Assembly (NCBI RefSeq): GCF_021729035.1
Contig: NZ_JAJSAP010000001.1
Coordinates: 372,001-436,000, forward strand
Origin: Microbulbifer sediminum
GTDB taxonomy: Bacteria > Pseudomonadota > Gammaproteobacteria > Pseudomonadales > Cellvibrionaceae
Direction: 5' to 3'
DNA: 64,000 nucleotides
This document shows, piece after piece, positions 27,657-36,928 of the stretch; position 1 is the first letter of the stretch, and each line of letters starts with the position of its first letter. The translations under genes and the position numbers were made by a program. A model generated the notes under the pieces. The model made no database searches. It saw only the letters and a program-made list of their open reading frames with translations, and was not told where the DNA came from.

Positions 27657-27724
27657 AGGAGCGGCCCGTGGCCGCGATCACGGGCTTGCTAACCCGGCAC
27701 CGATCGCGGCCACGGGCCGCTCCT
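27657..27724. repeat. REPIN-like perfect 23-bp inverted repeat
   Basis: The 23 bases at 27657-27679 (AGGAGCGGCCCGTGGCCGCG then ATC) are the exact reverse complement of 27702-27724, with 22 bases between. Length, GC-rich palindromic arms and extragenic position match REP/REPIN elements of Gammaproteobacteria. The loop itself contains a smaller GGGCTTGCTAACCC palindrome. The right arm runs directly into TATAAT (27724-27729), a consensus -10 that could serve yhbY, although no -35 is visible at 16-18 bp. Confidence 0.85.
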
Positions 27725-27769
27725 ATAATCGGTATCCACAACGGATACCCAGTGGTAATGGAGTATTGT

Positions 27770-28072
27770 ATGCCTTTAACTGCCGAGCGTAAAAAATCCC
27801 TGCGCAGCCTGGGCCACAACCTCAAGCCCGTCGTGACTGTGGCGGGCAAGGGGCTGAGTGAAGGCGTGATGGAGGAGATCGACCGGGCCTTGAATGACCA
27901 CGAGCTGATCAAGGTCAAGCTGATGGTGGCAGACCGCGACCTCCGCCACCAGGTGATCGGCGAACTATGCGAGCAGAGTGGCGCTGAACTGGTCCAGGAG
28001 ATCGGCAAGATCGCGCTGATTTTCCGGGCGGCCGAAAAACCCAAGGCCCATACCTCTAACCTGCTCCGCTAA
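27770..28072 (+). CDS. yhbY: CRS1-YhbY-domain RNA-binding protein YhbY (100 aa)
   Basis: Single CRS1-YhbY (KH-like) domain protein associated with pre-50S ribosomal particles in E. coli. The characteristic segments are 'LRSLGHNLKPVVTVAGKGLS', with a GxxG-type loop, and 'HELIKVKL'. It ends in a basic tail. Start ATG 27770 (MPLTAERKK) has TGGAG eight bases upstream; an ATG four codons earlier is in frame and possible. Divergent from rlmE as in E. coli, but greA, its usual neighbour, lies 35 kb away in this genome. Confidence 0.95.
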   Translation: MPLTAERKKSLRSLGHNLKPVVTVAGKGLSEGVMEEIDRALNDHELIKVKLMVADRDLRHQVIGELCEQSGAELVQEIGKIALIFRAAEKPKAHTSNLLR

Positions 28073-28082
28073 ACGCCCGCCC

Positions 28083-28475
28083 CTACTCTGCGGCCTGTTC
28101 CGGCACACAGCTGACTGCCGCCAAACGGCGGCGCTCGCCGTCGGGCAGGCGCTGCAACCAACAGTGACCGTCTCCCAGCCACAGACGGAAGCGCACCGGC
28201 GGCTGCATTTCCCGCCCCCCCGGATGGGGCTGCTGCAGGCTGCGCGGCGGACTGTGCTCGATAATCAGTAGGCTGCTGTCGGCAAATGCCCGCTCGGAGA
28301 GCGTCACCGGCACATCGCCAAGCGCTTCACTGACTGCCTCCTGCAACTCGGCGGTACCGGCCCCGGTCACGGTGGCACGTACCGCCGGCACATCCCCGCC
28401 CCGCGCCAGGGGGGAGTTGCAGCCGGCCAGCGCCAGTGCCAGCAGCCCCCCTGTAATGGTGGATGGCTTGCGCAT
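28083..28475 (-). CDS. Small lipoprotein of unknown function (130 aa)
   Basis: Start ATG 28475 with GGAGG about nine bases upstream, directly after the S41 peptidase stop. The signal sequence ends in the lipobox LAGC (Cys at about residue 19). The mature part has 'ELQEAVSEALGDVPVTLSER' and two further Cys (CWL and SCVPEQ), but no domain I recognise. It lies two bases after the peptidase gene, so the two are cotranscribed. The tail converges on yhbY. Confidence 0.75.
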   Translation of the reverse strand: MRKPSTITGGLLALALAGCNSPLARGGDVPAVRATVTGAGTAELQEAVSEALGDVPVTLSERAFADSSLLIIEHSPPRSLQQPHPGGREMQPPVRFRLWLGDGHCWLQRLPDGERRRLAAVSCVPEQAAE

Positions 28476-28477
28476 CT

Positions 28478-30088
28478 TCACATTCCTCCCACAATACGGT
28501 TTTCCCGCCACATAGACTTGAACACGCTCTGCCCCGAGCCCTGCAGGCGCATCCCGGAATCGCCCATGCTGGAATAGCCTGAAGCCAGGGACCCACTACA
28601 GCTTCCCGTCTCTATATAGTTCAGCGCCGTGGCGAAACGTGCCTCAGAGGGATCACCGAGCGGCCGGGAGAAGTCATCCAGGACGGCGCAACCCGGCACG
28701 CCGGCACTGCCGCTGCCATTGGGCACGAAGCCGTCCGAGTACTCGCCAAAGCCCTTGGCGTTCACGCCGGTGAACTGGATGGTGAAATAGGTGGTGCCGC
28801 AATTATCCGTGGGATAGAACCCATAGGGTTTACCGCAGGTTTGCCCACCAACCTGAATGACTTCGAAGTCAACTCCGCGCAGGCCGTTGATAATGGCTTC
28901 GCTGGCGGAACAGGTAGCGCCGCCGGTGAGCACGAATACCCGCTCCAGCGCCGGGGCAAGGGTTGGTAACGGCTGCCCCTGCGGCAGCTCACCGCCGCTG
29001 CCCGTAACGCCGATAAAGGGCATTGGATCCAGCGGCTGGCCGGTGACCGGGTTGGTCTCCGGGTGCTTGTCGTTGAAGACCATCTGCTCGAAAGTCTGCC
29101 CGGCGGTGAGCACATCACCGGCGATCATATAGGCCAGCTGGCTGGCCATGGTGAGCAGGCCCCCACCGTTATAACGCAGGTCCAGTACCAGCTCATCAAT
29201 ATTCTGGCCGTCCAGGTATTCCACCGCCTCCACCAGTTGCTTCTCGGCAATGGCGATGTGATCGTTGAACAGCATATAGCCGACACGGCGGCCGAAAGCC
29301 GCGTCCTCCACCTTGATGAACTGCACCGGATCCGTCTCGAAGGTGCCCGCAGTCAGGGTAATTGTCCCTACACTGCCATCGACGTACTCGAGCGTGAAGC
29401 TATGTTGCGCACCGTCAGTCTCGGGAAACAGCGCCGCATTGAGCGCATTGATACTTGCGTCATCATCGGCATTGACCAGGTCAATACCATCCACCTCAAG
29501 CACCCGGGCACCACGTTCGGCCCCCACCGGCTTCCCCGCCTGCTCGGTATAGGCGATGACGACGTGTCGCGGTGGCCGCGTCTCCAGTAACGCCCATTGC
29601 AGCCCATAGCCGAGGAACACGCCCGACTGGGACTGGGCAAGCCAATCCTCAGTGGGCAGGTAGAAATGGAAATTGTCCTTGCGGGCACCACTATCTGTGA
29701 GTTCATTGGTCACAAGCAGGTCGAAGTATTCCTGGACCCCGAAATCCGCCGGGTCACGATCCTCGATTTCGTCGTACCACAGGTACAGGTCATTGCTCCA
29801 GGACCGCAACCAGTTCTTCTCGTCCAGGGCCGTGCCCGCGACATCCGGGAAGCCGGCACCGGACCGCGGCGACTCGCAGCGATTGGCGAAAGTCTCGGCG
29901 GGCAGGAAAACACCTGGCTCCCAGGTACTGCTGTTGTCAGTGCTGCCATCAGCTGCAGCCGGCTCGGGAGCGAAAGAATCGCCGCTGCCACCGCTGCTGC
30001 CGTTGCCACAGCCACTCGCCAGGCAGACCAGCCCAATAAAAAGGGGCCGGAGTAACCCGGCCCCGATCGAAATACTCGGGATTTGCAT
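28478..30088 (-). CDS. S41-family (C-terminal processing-like) peptidase, lipoprotein (536 aa)
   Basis: The signal peptide ends in LASGC (lipidated Cys near residue 27), followed by a Gly/Ser linker. A PDZ-like region ('GARVLEVDGIDLVNADDDAS') precedes the peptidase domain. 'ELVLDLRYNGGGLLTMASQL' and 'VLTGGATCSASEAIINGL' carry the oxyanion region and the nucleophilic Ser of S41 proteases. Predicted to sit on the periplasmic side of the outer membrane or on the cell surface; substrate unknown. Many Cellvibrionales have such stand-alone S41 lipoproteins. Cotranscribed with the downstream small lipoprotein. Confidence 0.88.
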   Translation of the reverse strand: MQIPSISIGAGLLRPLFIGLVCLASGCGNGSSGGSGDSFAPEPAAADGSTDNSSTWEPGVFLPAETFANRCESPRSGAGFPDVAGTALDEKNWLRSWSNDLYLWYDEIEDRDPADFGVQEYFDLLVTNELTDSGARKDNFHFYLPTEDWLAQSQSGVFLGYGLQWALLETRPPRHVVIAYTEQAGKPVGAERGARVLEVDGIDLVNADDDASINALNAALFPETDGAQHSFTLEYVDGSVGTITLTAGTFETDPVQFIKVEDAAFGRRVGYMLFNDHIAIAEKQLVEAVEYLDGQNIDELVLDLRYNGGGLLTMASQLAYMIAGDVLTAGQTFEQMVFNDKHPETNPVTGQPLDPMPFIGVTGSGGELPQGQPLPTLAPALERVFVLTGGATCSASEAIINGLRGVDFEVIQVGGQTCGKPYGFYPTDNCGTTYFTIQFTGVNAKGFGEYSDGFVPNGSGSAGVPGCAVLDDFSRPLGDPSEARFATALNYIETGSCSGSLASGYSSMGDSGMRLQGSGQSVFKSMWRENRIVGGM

Positions 30089-30140
30089 TATTCTTATTCG
30101 CTCAGTCTGTTATCGCCGGGCGGCCCCGCCGCCCGCTTTT

Positions 30141-31529
30141 TCAGGACAATTTACCCAATACCGCCTGCAGGCTCTCTTTCGCGTCTCCAAACAGCATTCG
30201 GGCATTTTCCTTGTAAAACAGCGGGTTGGCCACACCAGCATAACCGGAGGCCATGGAACGCTTGAGTATCACTACCTTACCGGCTTTCCAGCACTCCAAC
30301 ACCGGCATCCCGGCAATGGGCGACCCGGGCTTTTCCACGGCATCAGGGTTGACCGTGTCGTTGGCACCGATCACCAGCACCAGGTCCGTATCAGGAAAGT
30401 CGTCATTAATCTCGTCCATTTCCAGCACGATGTCGTAGGGCACATTGGCCTCGGCCAGCAGCACATTCATATGGCCGGGCAACCGACCCGCAACCGGGTG
30501 GATGCCGAACCGGACAGTCTTGCCTTTTCGCCGCAGCTTGTCAGTCAGATCACTTACCGCCTGCTGTGCGTGGGCTACCGCCATCCCGAAGCCGGGCACG
30601 ATGATAATACTGTCGGCAGCATCCAGGTCGTCCGCCAACTCATCAAAACTGGTTTCCACAGCCTCACCATCGACTTCGTCCCCGGCCATTTCACCACCAT
30701 CAGAACCGAAACCACCCAGGATCACACTGATAAAGGAACGGTTCATACCGCGGCACATGATGTAGCTTAGGATGGCACCGGAGGAGCCTACCAGCGCGCC
30801 CACCACAATCAGCAGGTCATTGCTCAGCATAAAGCCGGTGGCGGCTGCGGCCCAGCCGGAATAGCTGTTGAGCATCGAGATCACCACTGGCATATCCGCG
30901 CCACCGATAGCCGCGATCAGGTGTACGCCCAGCAAAAGCGCAATGGATGTCATGATCAGCAGGTTGAGGACGGTGCCGGCACCCAGCTCGGCAGGAATAA
31001 ACAACCAACCCAGGAAAACGCAGGCCAGTATCGCTGCCAGGTTAAGCCAGTGCCGGGCCGGCAGCATCAGAGGCTTGCCGGAAACAATGCCCTGCAGCTT
31101 GCCAAATGCCACCAGTGAGCCGGTGAGTGTGATGGCCCCGATAAAAATGCCCAGGAAAATCTCCGTGTTGTGCACAATATGCTCGGCGCCAGTCAGGTTC
31201 AGGCGCGGATCCAGGAAACCGCCCCAGCCGATCAATACGGCAGCCAGGCCGACAAAGCTGTGCAGCAATGCCACCATCTGTGGCATCTGGGTCATGGCCA
31301 CACGCCGGGCGAGGAAAATACCGATCACCGCCCCCACTGCCATGGCGATGGCCACCATCCAGTAGGCGCCGGTCACGATACCCGCGATGGTGGCAATAAT
31401 CGCCACCGCCATACCCACCATGCCGTAGATATTGCCCCGCCGAGCGGTCTCGTGACTGGAAAGGCCACCGAGACTCAGGATAAACATCACCGCGGAGAAG
31501 AGATAAGCCATCGAAATCATACCGTTCAT
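30141..31529 (-). CDS. pntB: NAD(P) transhydrogenase subunit beta (462 aa)
   Basis: Membrane plus NADP(H)-binding subunit of the proton-translocating transhydrogenase (NADH + NADP+ to NAD+ + NADPH, driven by proton influx). Multiple helices occupy residues 1-265. The C-terminal NADP-binding domain has '[20 protein letters not shown]', '[20 protein letters not shown]' and '[16 protein letters not shown]'. Length is the same as E. coli PntB. ATG 31529 is preceded by GGGGAGGAG. Follows pntA by 18 bases. Confidence 0.97.
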   Translation of the reverse strand: MNGMISMAYLFSAVMFILSLGGLSSHETARRGNIYGMVGMAVAIIATIAGIVTGAYWMVAIAMAVGAVIGIFLARRVAMTQMPQMVALLHSFVGLAAVLIGWGGFLDPRLNLTGAEHIVHNTEIFLGIFIGAITLTGSLVAFGKLQGIVSGKPLMLPARHWLNLAAILACVFLGWLFIPAELGAGTVLNLLIMTSIALLLGVHLIAAIGGADMPVVISMLNSYSGWAAAATGFMLSNDLLIVVGALVGSSGAILSYIMCRGMNRSFISVILGGFGSDGGEMAGDEVDGEAVETSFDELADDLDAADSIIIVPGFGMAVAHAQQAVSDLTDKLRRKGKTVRFGIHPVAGRLPGHMNVLLAEANVPYDIVLEMDEINDDFPDTDLVLVIGANDTVNPDAVEKPGSPIAGMPVLECWKAGKVVILKRSMASGYAGVANPLFYKENARMLFGDAKESLQAVLGKLS

Positions 31530-31547
31530 CGTTATTCTCCTCCCCGA

Positions 31548-33098
31548 TCAACGCCGGAACATTTTCAGCATGCGATAGGTCACAAAAAACCCACCGAAGA
31601 TATTGATACTGGCCACAAGTACAGCGATGAACGCCAGCAATGTCACCAACCCGGAACCCGTGGCTCCAACCTGCAGCAGGGCCCCCACCACGACAATGCC
31701 GGAAATGGCATTGGTCACACTCATCAATGGCGTATGCAGGGCATGGGTCACATTCCAGATAACCTGCCAGCCCACGAAGATCGCCAGTACGAAGACCGTA
31801 AAGTGTGAGACAAACTCTGCCGGCGCTACCCTGCCGAGCCACAACAGCAATGTACCGGCGATTGCCCAGAAGGCCAGGATCGCCAACGGCGACTTTTTCT
31901 TTTCGCCTTTCTCCTCAGCTTTCGGTTCCGGCTCAGCTTTTTTCTCCGGGGCCGGGGCCGGCTGCGCCGACACCTTGGGTGCGGGCGGCGGCCAGGTGAT
32001 CTCCCCTTCCCGGACCACGGTCGCCCCGCGAATCACTTCGTCCTCGAAATCGATATTGATCTCGCCGTCCTTTTCCGGCGCCAGCTCGGTAAGCAGGTGG
32101 GTAAGGTTTGTGGCGTAGAGTTTCGAAGACTGGGTGGCAGCCCGGCTGGGCAGGTTTGTGTAACCGATAATGGTCACACCGCTTTTCACCACTTTCTCAT
32201 CTTTTTCCGTGTAGTCGCAGTTGCCACCCATTTCCGCAGCCAGGTCCACAACCACGGAACCCTCCGCCATGCTGTCGACCATATCCGCCAGCCACAGTTT
32301 CGGGGCCGGCTTGCCCGGGATAAGCGCGGTGGTGATGACGATATCCACCTCTTTCGCCTGTTCCCGGAACAGCGCCATTTCCGCATCGATAAATGCCTGT
32401 GACATTTCCTTGGCATAGCCACCCTGGCCCGAGCCTTCCTCCTCGACTTCCACGGTGAGGAACTCGGCTCCCATTGACTCCACCTGCTCGCGCACTTCCG
32501 CGCGAGTATCGAATGCGCGCACCATGGCCCCCATTCCCTTGGCCGTCCCGATAGCGGAAAGCCCGGCCACACCAGCGCCGATCACCAGCACCTTGGCCGG
32601 GGGTATTTTGCCCGCAGCGGTAATCTGTCCGGTAAAAAAGCGCCCGAAATTATGTGCAGCCTCGATGACCGCCCGGTAACCGGCGATATTTGCCATGGAA
32701 CTGAGTGCATCCATTTTCTGGGCACGGGAAATCCGTGGCACAGATTCCACAGCGAGGGCATTAATATTTTTTTCCGCCAGCTTCTTCAGTAGCACTTCGT
32801 TTTGCGCCGGCTTGAGGAATGCGACCAGCGTCGCACCAGAGGGAATCAGCTCAATTTCTTCATCGGTGGGTGCCTGGACCTTGAAAACCAGGCCCGCACC
32901 CTTCAGGCAGGCCGCTGTGTCTTCCCGGATCTCCGCCCCCGCCTCGCGGTAAACCGCATCGGCAAAGCTCGCCGCGGCCCCGGCTCCTTTTTCGATAACA
33001 ACAGAAAAACCCAGATCCTGCATTCGGCGCACGCTCTCCGGCGTAGCCGCAACCCGCGCCTCCCCGGGTGCGGATTCTTTTGGTATGGCTATGATCAA
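31548..33098 (-). CDS. pntA: NAD(P) transhydrogenase subunit alpha (516 aa)
   Basis: NAD(H)-binding subunit. The N-terminal alanine dehydrogenase-like domains contain '[16 protein letters not shown]' and the dinucleotide fold '[19 protein letters not shown]'. A Pro/Ala/Lys/Glu-rich linker (about 375-405) leads to four C-terminal membrane helices (about 408-510), as in the full-length E. coli protein. The start appears to be TTG 33098, because GGGAG lies seven bases upstream and no in-frame ATG is near. With pntB it supplies NADPH, useful for biosynthesis and nitrogen assimilation. Confidence 0.96.
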   Translation of the reverse strand: MIIAIPKESAPGEARVAATPESVRRMQDLGFSVVIEKGAGAAASFADAVYREAGAEIREDTAACLKGAGLVFKVQAPTDEEIELIPSGATLVAFLKPAQNEVLLKKLAEKNINALAVESVPRISRAQKMDALSSMANIAGYRAVIEAAHNFGRFFTGQITAAGKIPPAKVLVIGAGVAGLSAIGTAKGMGAMVRAFDTRAEVREQVESMGAEFLTVEVEEEGSGQGGYAKEMSQAFIDAEMALFREQAKEVDIVITTALIPGKPAPKLWLADMVDSMAEGSVVVDLAAEMGGNCDYTEKDEKVVKSGVTIIGYTNLPSRAATQSSKLYATNLTHLLTELAPEKDGEINIDFEDEVIRGATVVREGEITWPPPAPKVSAQPAPAPEKKAEPEPKAEEKGEKKKSPLAILAFWAIAGTLLLWLGRVAPAEFVSHFTVFVLAIFVGWQVIWNVTHALHTPLMSVTNAISGIVVVGALLQVGATGSGLVTLLAFIAVLVASINIFGGFFVTYRMLKMFRR

Positions 33099-33540
33099 TG
33101 CGTTACTCCCTCTGTCATTGTTATAAACATATCAAGTCGACCTGCTGGCCAGCCGCAGTTTCCATAAATGCTGTCTTACGGGAAACCAACTGGTCCGCTT
33201 GAGGACATCGCTGTGGTTGATTCTAACCACGGAGGAAAATTTATGAAAACAAAAGAGACGGAAGCCGGGTATCACTGTGGTCAATAGTCCCCGCGACAAA
33301 CCAGCATTTTCACCTGTGACTGTCAGAATCAACCATTGCGATTGATATTGATCGACAGCGGCTTTAACAGCACCGAACGACAGGGTGCTGGCCGTAAAAG
33401 CAAGAGAGCCCTCACGAAGAAAACAGGGCTTCTGGCAGGCTAAGCTGGCCAGGATGGCATTTATTTCAACACAGGGTGACCGGTGGACACATTGGCACCG
33501 ACCACCCGTTATGGATATTTATGCCATTAGTGCCATTAAT
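33099..33540. other. Intergenic region between pntA and moaE
   Basis: About 440 bases without a convincing gene. A 7-bp stem (CAGCACC 33368-33374 with GGTGCTG 33384-33390) has no U-tract on either strand. The pntAB promoter should be in the first 150 bases; I could not single out a clear promoter. Confidence 0.5.
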
Positions 33541-33996
33541 TCATTTCCACTTTTGCAGTGCATCCCGGTCGCTGACGCGCGCCTCCACCCAATGCGCAGT
33601 ACTGCCGCTGCTTTCCTTCTTCCAGAATGGCGCCTCGGTCTTCAACAGGTCGATAATAAAACCACAACCATCCAGCGCCGACTGCCGGTGGGGCGCGGTG
33701 ACCCCGACAAACACTATATCTTCGCCGGGCTCCAACTGGCCTACACGATGCAGGATGCGCACGCGCCCCAGGGACCAGCGCTGCAGGGCCTGCTCTCCGA
33801 TATCCGCCAGCACTTTCTCCGTCATGCCGGGGTAGTGCTCCAGCGTCAATGCCATAACCCGGCCATCGTTATTGAAATCGCGCACCGAGCCAACAAAGAT
33901 TGCCGTGGCACCATCGGTGCGGTTGGCCGCACGAAGGGATGCATACTCGGCCCCCGTATCAAAGGCACTCTCCTGCACCGCCACCTCCACTGACAT
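33541..33996 (-). CDS. moaE: Molybdopterin synthase catalytic subunit MoaE (151 aa)
   Basis: The large subunit transfers sulfur from the MoaD thiocarboxylate to cyclic pyranopterin monophosphate to form molybdopterin. Recognised by 'GATAIFVGSVRDFNNDGRV', 'LEHYPGMTEKVLADIGEQA', 'RVGQLEPGEDIVFVGVTAPH' and 'LLKTEAPFWKKE', the last with the active-site Lys residues. Start ATG 33996, two bases after the moaD stop; a GTG two codons earlier overlaps it. Last gene of the moa operon. Length matches E. coli MoaE (150). Confidence 0.95.
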   Translation of the reverse strand: MSVEVAVQESAFDTGAEYASLRAANRTDGATAIFVGSVRDFNNDGRVMALTLEHYPGMTEKVLADIGEQALQRWSLGRVRILHRVGQLEPGEDIVFVGVTAPHRQSALDGCGFIIDLLKTEAPFWKKESSGSTAHWVEARVSDRDALQKWK

Positions 33997-33998
33997 TC

Positions 33999-34247
33999 TC
34001 ACCCCCCGGTCACTGGCGGGAAGAAGGCGACTTCATCGCCGGGCTGTACCGGGCTGGCATCGGCAGCCAGAGCCTGGTTGACGGCCACCTGCAGGTCCGG
34101 GCGCTGCAGTGCCACCTGCCAACGCTCCCCCCGTCGCCCCAGGGCTGCCCGAACCCGGGCAACATCCCGGAGGCCGGCTGCGGGGATTTCAAGCCCGTCG
34201 CAGTCGAGCTGCTCACGCAACCCGGCAAAAAAAAGGATACGGATCAT
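33999..34247 (-). CDS. moaD: Molybdopterin synthase sulfur carrier subunit MoaD (82 aa)
   Basis: Ubiquitin-like sulfur carrier, ending in the required Gly-Gly ('EVAFFPPVTGG'). The N-terminus '[20 protein letters not shown]' is typical. The ATG at 34247 overlaps the moaC stop by one base (TGATG), with GAGG upstream. Acts with MoaE in the second step of molybdenum cofactor synthesis. Confidence 0.94.
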   Translation of the reverse strand: MIRILFFAGLREQLDCDGLEIPAAGLRDVARVRAALGRRGERWQVALQRPDLQVAVNQALAADASPVQPGDEVAFFPPVTGG

Positions 34248-34756
34248 CAGTTTTCCTCCGCGGTTGCCGGAGCCGTTGCGGTCCCGGCGCCATGCCAGTG
34301 GCCGCGCTTGCCCCCGGCCTTCTCCAGCAAGTGGATATTGCCGATGGTGATAGCGGGATCCACCGCCTTGCACATGTCATAAATGGTCAGCGCCGCCACT
34401 GATGCCGCCGTCAGGGCCTCCATTTCCACCCCGGTGCGCCCTGCCAGGCGGCAGAAGCTCTGCACGAGCACCCGGCATTGGTCCGGGTCCAGGGTGAAAT
34501 CCAGCTGGACCTTGCTAAGCGCCAGCGGGTGGCACAGGGGGATCAGGTCCGCAGTTTTCTTTGCTGCCTGGATACCCGCAATGCGCGCGACCGAGAGTAC
34601 GTCCCCCTTGCGGTTGTTTCCCTCACTGAGCTGCCGGTAAGCCTGCTCACTCATATGCACTTCAGCGAAAGCCCGGGCGTGTCGCTCAGTAACAGCCTTG
34701 TCGGTGACGTCGACCATGCTGGCCTCGCCTTGCTGGTTCAGATGGGTTAATTGCAT
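34247..34756 (-). CDS. moaC: Cyclic pyranopterin monophosphate synthase MoaC (169 aa)
   Basis: Works after MoaA to convert 3',8-cyclo-GTP to cyclic pyranopterin monophosphate. The signatures are '[16 protein letters not shown]', '[19 protein letters not shown]', 'LIPLCHPL' and '[20 protein letters not shown]', carrying catalytic His, Glu, Asp and Lys. Start ATG 34756, five bases after the moaB stop. Slightly longer than E. coli MoaC (161) because of an Ala/Thr tail. Confidence 0.96.
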   Translation of the reverse strand: MQLTHLNQQGEASMVDVTDKAVTERHARAFAEVHMSEQAYRQLSEGNNRKGDVLSVARIAGIQAAKKTADLIPLCHPLALSKVQLDFTLDPDQCRVLVQSFCRLAGRTGVEMEALTAASVAALTIYDMCKAVDPAITIGNIHLLEKAGGKRGHWHGAGTATAPATAEEN

Positions 34757-34760
34757 CGGC

Positions 34761-35303
34761 CTATCCCCGCAGCAGGTGAGTGACAAAATTACAGGGCCGG
34801 TAAGTCGAGTCCAGCTGCCGGCTGAGGATCTGCTCCCAGGCAGTGCGACAGGCACCGGTGGAACCCGGCATACAGCAGACCAACGTGTTATTGGCCAGGC
34901 CCGCCAGCGCACGAGACTGGATCGTGGAAGACCCGATTTCCGTATAGGAGACAGCACGGAAAAGCTCACCGAACCCTTCTACCCGCTTGTCGAACAGTGG
35001 CTGCAGGGCCTCCGGGGTTGAGTCACGGCCGCTGAAACCGGTACCGCCGGTGGTCAGCACCACCTGTATCGCAGGGTCCGCTATCCACTGGGAAACCTGG
35101 GCGCGCAACTGGTAAATATCATCCTGCACGATTTTCCGGTCCATCAGGTTATGGCCTGCAGCCCGCAGCACTTCGGCCAGGTACTGCCCGGAAGTATCCG
35201 TATCCTCCGTGCGTGTATCTGACACAGTCAGTACCGCAACGTTGAGTGGTGTGGACACCGCGTCCCGGTCTCCTGTGGTATGTGCCTGGGCGGATTCAGT
35301 CAT
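34761..35303 (-). CDS. moaB: Molybdenum cofactor biosynthesis protein MoaB (180 aa)
   Basis: MoaB/MogA-family protein that binds or adenylates molybdopterin. Contains '[20 protein letters not shown]', '[20 protein letters not shown]' and '[20 protein letters not shown]'. The ATG at 35303 overlaps the end of mobA by 8 bases. No separate mogA is visible in the window, so this protein may do the adenylation step that precedes MoeA. Confidence 0.93.
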   Translation of the reverse strand: MTESAQAHTTGDRDAVSTPLNVAVLTVSDTRTEDTDTSGQYLAEVLRAAGHNLMDRKIVQDDIYQLRAQVSQWIADPAIQVVLTTGGTGFSGRDSTPEALQPLFDKRVEGFGELFRAVSYTEIGSSTIQSRALAGLANNTLVCCMPGSTGACRTAWEQILSRQLDSTYRPCNFVTHLLRG

Positions 35304-35949
35304 CTGTTTTCTCCAGTGTTGCACCTATCTCCCGGGCTGAAGTATCCCAGCCCCGTAGCAGGCGGTCGAATTCTGCCGGTCGATTGATATTCATTTGCCA
35401 GTCACTCCAGCCCACCGCCAACTGCTCGCCACCCAGCTGATGCACCAGCTGCCTGAGGGAAGCGTCCCCCTCCCCAGAAACAACTCGCTTAAGGTAATCG
35501 CGCGTGCGGTTATCGACGCGCAACCACAGTGGCAGCCATAGCCCGGCAAAGCAGGTCGCGGGGGCATTCCCGGCCATACCCGAGTGACAGAGCTGCATTA
35601 GGGGGGGAATTGCCAGCAGGGGCATATCGACAGGAATGGCGAGGATCGCCATCGTCTGCGCCGTAGCTGCAGCGGTATCCCGCTCGGAGGCAAGGGCTTC
35701 GCCAACAGCGTGGAGGCCGCTGACCGGCCCCCGCGAAGTGCCAATATCCGCCAGCCCGCCCGCAGCCGCACCACTGACCCTCGGCGCGAGCCAGCACGCG
35801 GACACATGCCGTCGCAACTCCGCCAACAGCCTCAGGGCCCGCTCCAGCAGCGTCTCGCCCCCGGGTAGTTGCAGCGCAGCTTTGTCCCGTCCCATGCGTC
35901 GCGAAGCCCCCCCGGCCAGCACGACCGGGCAAATGGTAACGGTATCCAC
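35296..35949 (-). CDS. mobA: Molybdenum cofactor guanylyltransferase MobA (217 aa)
   Basis: Attaches GMP to molybdopterin to form the MGD cofactor used by NasA-type nitrate reductases. The nucleotide-binding motif 'VLAGGASRRMGRDKAALQLP' at the N-terminus and 'IPVDMPLLAIPPL' (metal-binding Asp) are diagnostic. Follows moaA by 10 bases. Its presence next to moaABCDE and opposite the nas genes fits the need of NasA for bis-MGD. Confidence 0.93.
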   Translation of the reverse strand: MDTVTICPVVLAGGASRRMGRDKAALQLPGGETLLERALRLLAELRRHVSACWLAPRVSGAAAGGLADIGTSRGPVSGLHAVGEALASERDTAAATAQTMAILAIPVDMPLLAIPPLMQLCHSGMAGNAPATCFAGLWLPLWLRVDNRTRDYLKRVVSGEGDASLRQLVHQLGGEQLAVGWSDWQMNINRPAEFDRLLRGWDTSAREIGATLEKTDD

Positions 35950-35959
35950 AGCGATCCCC

Positions 35960-36928
35960 TCAGCCTCCCAGCATAGACAGGTTTCGTGTGGCGCCTACCC
36001 TGTCTTGCTGCAGGTAGTGACTCGGCTCCTTTTCGCCGATTGCCCGACGGATTCTCTCCGCGAGGGCAATGCTATTCCCGGTAGTAATCTCGCGATACAG
36101 GTCGATACCGTGCTCGGAAAACAGACACAGGTGTAGCCGCCCCTGGGCCGATATGCGCAGCCGGTTACAGCTGTTGCAGAAATCCTCACTATAGGGCGTG
36201 ATAAAGCCGATGCGGCCAAGATAATCGGGGTGACTGTATTCCCGGGCCGGACCGGCATCCTCGGAACGGGGCACCAACTGCCAGCCATTTTCCACCAGCT
36301 CCCGCTCCACTGCCTCCCCACGGACGTGGTTGCTGGCAAAAAAATCGCGGTTGTCCCCGGTGCGCATCAACTCGATAAACCGCAGCGTCACGGGGGTTTC
36401 CCGCAACCAATGCAGAAACGCGCGCAGACGCCGGTCAGCTCCACCCTGTAACAGCACCGCATTGACCTTGACTTCCACCCCCAGTGACCGCGCCCGCTCG
36501 ATTCCCTTTAACACGCGCGGCAGGCAGTCGTGGCCGGTGAATGCGGCGAACTCCCCGGCATCCAGCGTATCGATGCTGATATTCAACTGGTCCAGGCCGG
36601 CATCATGCCAGCGGTCAATCACCCGCGGGAGCTTGTAACCATTACTGGTGACGGCAACCCGGTGGATACCCGGTGTGGATTTGCTGGCGGCAATGATTTC
36701 CGGAAGGTCCGCACGCAGGGAGGGCTCGCCACCGGTCAGGCGTACTTTCCTGGTGCCGAGGCTGGCAAAGGCGCGCACCACCGTTGCCGCCTCTGCCGGC
36801 TTGAGGTGCGGGGCATTGTCCATCGCCCGGTAGCCATCGGGCAGACAATAGCTGCAACGGAAGTTGCAGGCATCAGTGACGGATAGCCGCAGGTAGTAAA
36901 ACCGGCGGCCGTGGTTATCTGTAAGCAT
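35960..36928 (-). CDS. moaA: GTP 3',8-cyclase MoaA (322 aa)
   Basis: Radical-SAM enzyme of the first step of molybdenum cofactor synthesis. The N-terminal [4Fe-4S] SAM site is 'CNFRCSYCLPDGY', and 'RLTGGEPSLRADL' is the SAM-binding GGEP-type motif. The C-terminal cluster ligands are 'FCNSCNRLRISAQGRLHLC'. The chain ends in Gly-Gly ('MLGG'), which is essential in characterised MoaA. Start ATG 36928 (MLTDNHGRRFYYLRLS) matches the family, though the frame stays open about 160 codons further upstream. First gene of moaA-mobA-moaB-C-D-E. Confidence 0.95.
   Translation of the reverse strand: MLTDNHGRRFYYLRLSVTDACNFRCSYCLPDGYRAMDNAPHLKPAEAATVVRAFASLGTRKVRLTGGEPSLRADLPEIIAASKSTPGIHRVAVTSNGYKLPRVIDRWHDAGLDQLNISIDTLDAGEFAAFTGHDCLPRVLKGIERARSLGVEVKVNAVLLQGGADRRLRAFLHWLRETPVTLRFIELMRTGDNRDFFASNHVRGEAVERELVENGWQLVPRSEDAGPAREYSHPDYLGRIGFITPYSEDFCNSCNRLRISAQGRLHLCLFSEHGIDLYREITTGNSIALAERIRRAIGEKEPSHYLQQDRVGATRNLSMLGG

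Noticed and set aside
27657..27724. Reading the 23-bp inverted repeat as a transcription terminator
   Set aside because: No U-tract on either side and it lies between divergent gene starts, not behind a gene end; REPIN fits better.
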